A stretch of DNA of 64,000 bases from Paraphysoderma sedebokerense (Eukaryota > Blastocladiomycota > Physodermatomycetes > Physodermatales > Physodermataceae), in NCBI GenBank assembly GCA_025602915.1, contig JAHLJZ010000054.1, positions 99,448 to 163,447 on the forward strand, read 5' to 3'. The notes beneath the pieces are model-generated. The model was not told the DNA's origin, did not search any database, and saw only the letters and a list, made by a program, of their open reading frames with translations. Both the position numbers and the translations under genes were made by a program. Every line of letters begins with the position of its first letter. Position 1 is the first letter of the stretch. This document shows, piece after piece, positions 59,352-64,000 of this stretch.

Positions 59352-60619
59352 ATGAAAAGAAAGACTATCGCAGACGTTCCGAATGAAATTCTCAGTTTGA
59401 TATTCCGCGATTTGGATAAAAACTCTCTTAAAAATGTAATATCAGTATGTCAACGATTCTTTGATGAAGGCACTCCATTGTTATGGTCCACGGTGTTACG
59501 TTTTGCGGGAACATCACAGGACGAAGAGGAAAAATGGGATTCACCAATTCTTTTAGCCCAAGCTCTTTCGAAACCTGCTACAAACCGTTCGTACGAACTC
59601 CTCATTAAAAAATTGGATATTATAGTCGCGAGCTCCTTATCAGTTGAACACTGCTACCCTATTCAACACTTTTTCGGCTCACTCCCGCATTTATTAAATC
59701 TTACTCATTTCAACCTAACTTTTGGTACGCTCTGGCAAGAATCAAGTGATTTTTTGGAGAAAATGGAATCAAACATCCCCCTCGCGTTCATTGAATTGAT
59801 GAAATTACCCCGGCTCAAGGTACTGAATGTCGAGTCGCTCGATGTGGATATTATGTGTCAAGTGCTAGAAAACGAGTACAATTATAGCCTGGAGAATTCA
59901 ACCATCGCAGAAATGTCACTTAGCAATCTTTGGATGCCAGTTTCAGGGGGATCTTTTCAACGATTTATTCAATTTTTCAAGGCATTAGAGTCGCTACAGC
60001 TGTGGGAAGTCGATGCTCTCAGTATATCGTTGTGGGCTGAAATCTTGTCGTCGGAAACTATTACTCGTCTCGAAGTCCACAATGCATGCTTCGAAACCGT
60101 CGAACACCCTTCAGTCTTGTTACCTTCAAAACTCGAATCACTTTTACTTCAAAATATATTCGCAGGTTTCAACCAGAATTAATCCGGGGATTCGCTGATC
60201 TTAGTTCTAGACTTCGCAAGCTGTCCATTGAATCATCATTGGCCGGTGAAAGTATCTTGAGGGAATTTATGGGAATAACGACGTTGGAAGAAGTGTATTT
60301 TTATGATTACGAAGTTTCAGCGACTAGTTTAGCTGAATTTTTTCAATCAAACACTGCACTTCGGCATGTAAAACTTTTCTATTATCCCCTTGACCCCTCT
60401 TATCTCGTCCCGCTACTTCAGCACTGTCCCAACATCGAGACTTTTACTACGTTTGAACCGGTGGAAAATTCGGTTCAAGTTTTAGATGAAATGGTGAAAA
60501 ATCATCCCAATCTCCGTCTACCTATGTTTCAGTTTGACCGCGTTCATGGGTTGAAAAGGAATTATGAAGAATACTTGAGAATTTTTCCTCGATTGGCCAA
60601 CCACTTAAAGTTTATCTAA
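59352..60619 (+). CDS. F-box/LRR-like protein, tandem copy 1
   Basis: The F-box is at the start (MKRKTIADVPNEILSLIFRD then LDKNSLKNVISVCQRFFDEG), followed by TPLLWSTVLRF and irregular leucine-rich segments (LLNLTHFNLTFGTL, RLKVLNVESLDVDI, ALESLQLWEVDALS, SETITRLEVHNACFE). The first frame stops at 60182, but the protein clearly continues in another frame (ELIRGFADLSSRLRKLSIES to RIFPRLANHLKFI at 60619). A 47-nt intron with donor GTTACC at 60119 and acceptor CGCAG ending at 60165 would restore one frame of 406 aa. It would remove the LRR-like LPSKLESLLLQNI, so a one-base frameshift in a pseudogene is the alternative. Copy 2 carries the same change. The protein would be an SCF substrate receptor if functional. 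Confidence 0.7.
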
Positions 60620-60889
60620 TGGCCTATCGCGAACCACTGTATATAGGTAGGCTCAATGATAATTTCATAAGGTTCTGGGCTTGGTCCGTCCACTTCTTGT
60701 ATTATAACTTATTCTTTATGTGCTCGGTTTCTGGCAATATATCCCGGTCAATGATAATCAAAATGACTAACCCATCTATCTGATCCACTCTCCCACTTAT
60801 CCCTTCTGTTCGTTTTCCTTAAGTGTGCTCTGGGAACCTAGGGATTATGAATCTTCCCAACCCCAATTTGCCAATTTTGTGGAATATTA

Positions 60890-61050
60890 ACGATGTCACT
60901 TCTGGCGTCTAAGAAGGCAAAACTATCGTCGATATTTCCTCTTTCCCCATTCGTCTTGATTCCTACAAGCACATATACATCCCTTTCACTTCTGAATTCG
61001 GTTCTTAGTAGTATCTACCGCCTGTGGTACTGAAGAAGATGAGGAATCGA
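60890..61050 (+). pseudogene. RPS9 3'-end pseudogene, unit 1
   Basis: It resembles the end of RPS9: the acceptor region CACTTCTGGCGTCTAAG, then an exon-like block matching [20 protein letters not shown] at the DNA level (ATCGTCGATATTTCCTC, TTCGTCTTGATTCCTACAAG). Most of the following intron and the [10 protein letters not shown] region is deleted, and the end GAAGAAGATGAGGAATCGAC has the RPS9 stop TAG changed to TCG. The splice acceptor is altered and there is no upstream RPS9 exon, so it cannot make uS4. Homology with the RPS9 3' flank continues to about 61.6 kb. Confidence 0.85.
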
Positions 61051-61752
61051 CGAGGAACGCCAAAGAATATCTGGTGATGGTGATATAATGTACTCATGGT
61101 TTTCAGAAAATACTTCACCAATTTATTATATTCTGTCTTATATTTTGCCGATCGGCCATGATTTATTGCAAGAGATTATAGAATGGAGAATGATTCCTTG
61201 GAAATTGCGCTTTATATGTCACATCAGCGATTTATTATATCCTTATCTTATATTTAGCCAATCAGACATGATTCATTGCAAGACATTATAGAATCTTAAT
61301 TGATTTCTTGAAAATTGCACTTCTTATGTTAAATGCAATCATGTCCGCTCTAACGCCATTTCGCGTTTTCCTTTTGGCTGTGGTTTCTTTTTTCGTGCGA
61401 AAACCGAATCAATCGATCTCCCGTTTACACATCTCAAATTAATTTTCCTACCGTCCTAATAATGCTAGACTCGCAAAGCATAAATGTTATGGATAAGGTT
61501 ACCATCCAGTGTGGTAAGTGATGATAGAGTCATAACTAAAGATAACATAGATTTTCATGATTTGAGTAGCTCACGATACCATGCTTAGGGTCGTTGCGGA
61601 AATCAGGAGGTAAATTGAAGGGTTTTCCCTTCCCAGGAGGTAATCGTTGTATTATTATCGGTTTGAGATGTGGGGACAATGGTTGTTATTGTTGGCGCCC
61701 AAAGTTTAACATCCTGTAATTTCGGTCTCTTGGATTTTTCCCCGTTCTTTGA

Positions 61753-63020
61753 ATGAAAAGAAAGACTATCGCAGACGTTCCGAATGAAATTCTCAGTTTG
61801 ATATTCCGCGATTTGGATAAAAACTCTCTTAAAAATGTAATATCAGTATGTCAACGATTCTTTGATGAAGGCACTCCATTGTTATGGTCCACGGTGTTAC
61901 GTTTTGCGGGAACATCACAGGACGAAGAGGAAAAATGGGATTCACCAATTCTTTTAGCCCAAGCTCTTTCGAAACCTGCTACAAACCGTTCGTACGAACT
62001 CCTCATTAAAAAATTGGATATTATAGTCGCGAGCTCCTTATCAGTTGAACACTGCTACCCTATTCAACACTTTTTCGGCTCACTCCCGCATTTATTAAAT
62101 CTTACTCATTTCAACCTAACTTTTGGTACGCTCTGGCAAGAATCAAGTGATTTTTTGGAGAAAATGGAATCAAACATCCCCCTCGCGTTCATTGAATTGA
62201 TGAAATTACCCCGGCTCAAGGTACTGAATGTCGAGTCGCTCGATGTGGATATTATGTGTCAAGTGCTAGAAAACGAGTACAATTATAGCCTGGAGAATTC
62301 AACCATCGCAGAAATGTCACTTAGCAATCTTTGGATGCCAGTTTCAGGGGGATCTTTTCAACGATTTATTCAATTTTTCAAGGCATTAGAGTCGCTACAG
62401 CTGTGGGAAGTCGATGCTCTCAGTATATCGTTGTGGGCTGAAATCTTGTCGTCGGAAACTATTACTCGTCTCGAAGTCCACAATGCATGCTTCGAAACCG
62501 TCGAACACCCTTCAGTCTTGTTACCTTCAAAACTCGAATCACTTTTACTTCAAAATATATTCGCAGGTTTCAACCAGAATTAATCCGGGGATTCGCTGAT
62601 CTTAGTTCTAGACTTCGCAAGCTGTCCATTGAATCATCATTGGCCGGTGAAAGTATCTTGAGGGAATTTATGGGAATAACGACGTTGGAAGAAGTGTATT
62701 TTTATGATTACGAAGTTTCAGCGACTAGTTTAGCTGAATTTTTTCAATCAAACACTGCACTTCGGCATGTAAAACTTTTCTATTATCCCCTTGACCCCTC
62801 TTATCTCGTCCCGCTACTTCAGCACTGTCCCAACATCGAGACTTTTACTACGTTTGAACCGGTGGAAAATTCGGTTCAAGTTTTAGATGAAATGGTGAAA
62901 AATCATCCCAATCTCCGTCTACCTATGTTTCAGTTTGACCGCGTTCATGGGTTGAAAAGGAATTATGAAGAATACTTGAGAATTTTTCCTCGATTGGCCA
63001 ACCACTTAAAGTTTATCTAA
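61753..63020 (+). CDS. F-box/LRR-like protein, tandem copy 2
   Basis: Identical in reading to copy 1 at 59352, exactly 2,401 bp to the right, including the frame change at about 62565 (alternative 47-nt intron 62520-62566). Because coding, intron-like and flanking sequence are all identical, either the duplication is very recent or the copies are being homogenised by gene conversion or unequal crossing over. An assembly artefact is also possible. The upstream region is shorter than for copy 1, having one 58-bp block instead of two, so regulation may differ. Confidence 0.7.
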
Positions 63021-63290
63021 TGGCCTATCGCGAACCACTGTATATAGGTAGGCTCAATGATAATTTCATAAGGTTCTGGGCTTGGTCCGTCCACTTCTTG
63101 TATTATAACTTATTCTTTATGTGCTCGGTTTCTGGCAATATATCCCGGTCAATGATAATCAAAATGACTAACCCATCTATCTGATCCACTCTCCCACTTA
63201 TCCCTTCTGTTCGTTTTCCTTAAGTGTGCTCTGGGAACCTAGGGATTATGAATCTTCCCAACCCCAATTTGCCAATTTTGTGGAATATTA

Positions 63291-63451
63291 ACGATGTCAC
63301 TTCTGGCGTCTAAGAAGGCAAAACTATCGTCGATATTTCCTCTTTCCCCATTCGTCTTGATTCCTACAAGCACATATACATCCCTTTCACTTCTGAATTC
63401 GGTTCTTAGTAGTATCTACCGCCTGTGGTACTGAAGAAGATGAGGAATCGA
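63291..63451 (+). pseudogene. RPS9 3'-end pseudogene, unit 2
   Basis: The second copy of the decayed RPS9 end, identical to the one at 60890-61050 at an offset of 2,401 bp. It has the same deletions, altered acceptor and lost stop codon. Both pseudogenes therefore share one origin and were then copied as part of the large unit. Confidence 0.85.
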
Positions 63452-64000
63452 CGAGGAACGCCAAAGAATATCTGGTGATGGTGATATAATGTACTCATGG
63501 TTTTCAGAAAATACTTCACCAATTTATTATATTCTGTCTTATATTTTGCCGATCGGCCATGATTTATTGCAAGAGATTATAGAATGGAGAATGATTCCTT
63601 GGAAATTGCGCTTTATATGTCACATCAGCGATTTATTATATCCTTATCTTATATTTAGCCAATCAGACATGATTCATTGCAAGACATTATAGAATCTTAA
63701 TTGATTTCTTGAAAATTGCACTTCTTATGTTAAATGCAATCATGTCCGCTCTAACGCCATTTCGCGTTTTCCTTTTGGCTGTGGTTTCTTTTTTCGTGCG
63801 AAAACCGAATCAATCGATCTCCCGTTTACACATCTCAAATTAATTTTCCTACCGTCCTAATAATGCTAGACTCGCAAAGCATAAATGTTATGGATAAGGT
63901 TACCATCCAGTGTGGTAAGTGATGATAGAGTCATAACTAAAGATAACATAGATTTTCATGATTTGAGTAGCTCACGATACCATGCTTAGGGTCGTTGCGG

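Larger units (their letters stand above)
59228..64000. repeat. 2,401-bp tandem duplication, identical units
   Basis: From 59228 the sequence reappears shifted by 2,401 bp and stays identical in every stretch I compared, through to the window end at 64000, which falls just before the second unit would be complete. Each unit holds an F-box gene, an RPS9 3' pseudogene, the two 109-bp repeats and a non-coding flank. The array may continue past the window. No transposase, inverted terminal repeat or long terminal repeat was found. Confidence 0.95.

Noticed and set aside
59228-64000. The 2.4-kb tandem unit as a transposable element
   Set aside because: No transposase or reverse transcriptase, no terminal inverted or long terminal repeats, and the unit contains host gene fragments in their genomic order.

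Overview
The window is nuclear DNA of a fungus, probably an early-diverging one. Genes lie on both strands, are densely packed and are cut by many short introns (mostly about 45-80 nt, GT-AG), and intergenic DNA is AT-rich. Fungal markers include cytochrome c peroxidase, URC1 (uracil catabolism), CAF16, VTA1, an Rlm1/MEF2-type MADS factor and an HRT3/Pof7-type F-box protein. Three genes look more animal-like or ancestral: a NuSAP homologue, an EF-hand plus WD40 protein of WDR49 type, and a phosphorylatable myosin regulatory light chain. That mixture suits a chytrid-, Olpidium- or Mucoromycota-grade fungus better than an ascomycete or basidiomycete. The exact lineage cannot be fixed from sequence reading alone.

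Layout. 0-6 kb: tail of an unidentified gene, then APC2 and an unknown basic protein, both on the minus strand, then a tRNA-derived Pol III element. 6-9 kb: an F-box/LRR-like gene and a long AT-rich gap. 9-16 kb: ALG11 and the meiotic MutS homologue MSH5, divergently arranged. 16-20 kb: an alpha/beta hydrolase and VTA1 (minus). 20-26 kb: an F-box/WD protein and AMP deaminase (plus). 26-28 kb: two mitochondrial large-subunit ribosomal proteins, mL54 and uL24m, sharing a 178-bp divergent promoter with a perfect RFX X-box match. 28-36 kb: CAF16, a MADS-box factor and NuSAP (plus). 36-39 kb: SF3B5 and FBXO9/HRT3 (minus). 39-44 kb: the EF-hand/WD40 gene, preceded by a 28-bp tandem repeat. 44-52 kb: URC1 (minus), a GRR1/AMN1-like F-box/LRR gene (plus) and a DEDDh exonuclease (minus). 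52-58.5 kb: cytochrome c peroxidase (minus), myosin regulatory light chain (plus) and ribosomal protein uS4/RPS9 (plus).

The right end (58.2-64 kb) is a tandem array. Each 2,401-bp unit carries an F-box gene and a decayed copy of the RPS9 3' end. Two successive units look identical as far as the window reaches, and an older, diverged layer of the same duplication joins them to the real RPS9 gene.

Functional themes: ubiquitin-dependent control (APC2 and six F-box genes), mitosis and cytokinesis (APC2, NuSAP, myosin RLC), meiosis (MSH5), mitochondrial function (mL54, uL24m, CCP1) and nucleotide metabolism (AMP deaminase, URC1). Spliced gene models were assembled by hand from reading frames and splice consensus. 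Outer start and stop positions are generally firmer than each internal exon border.
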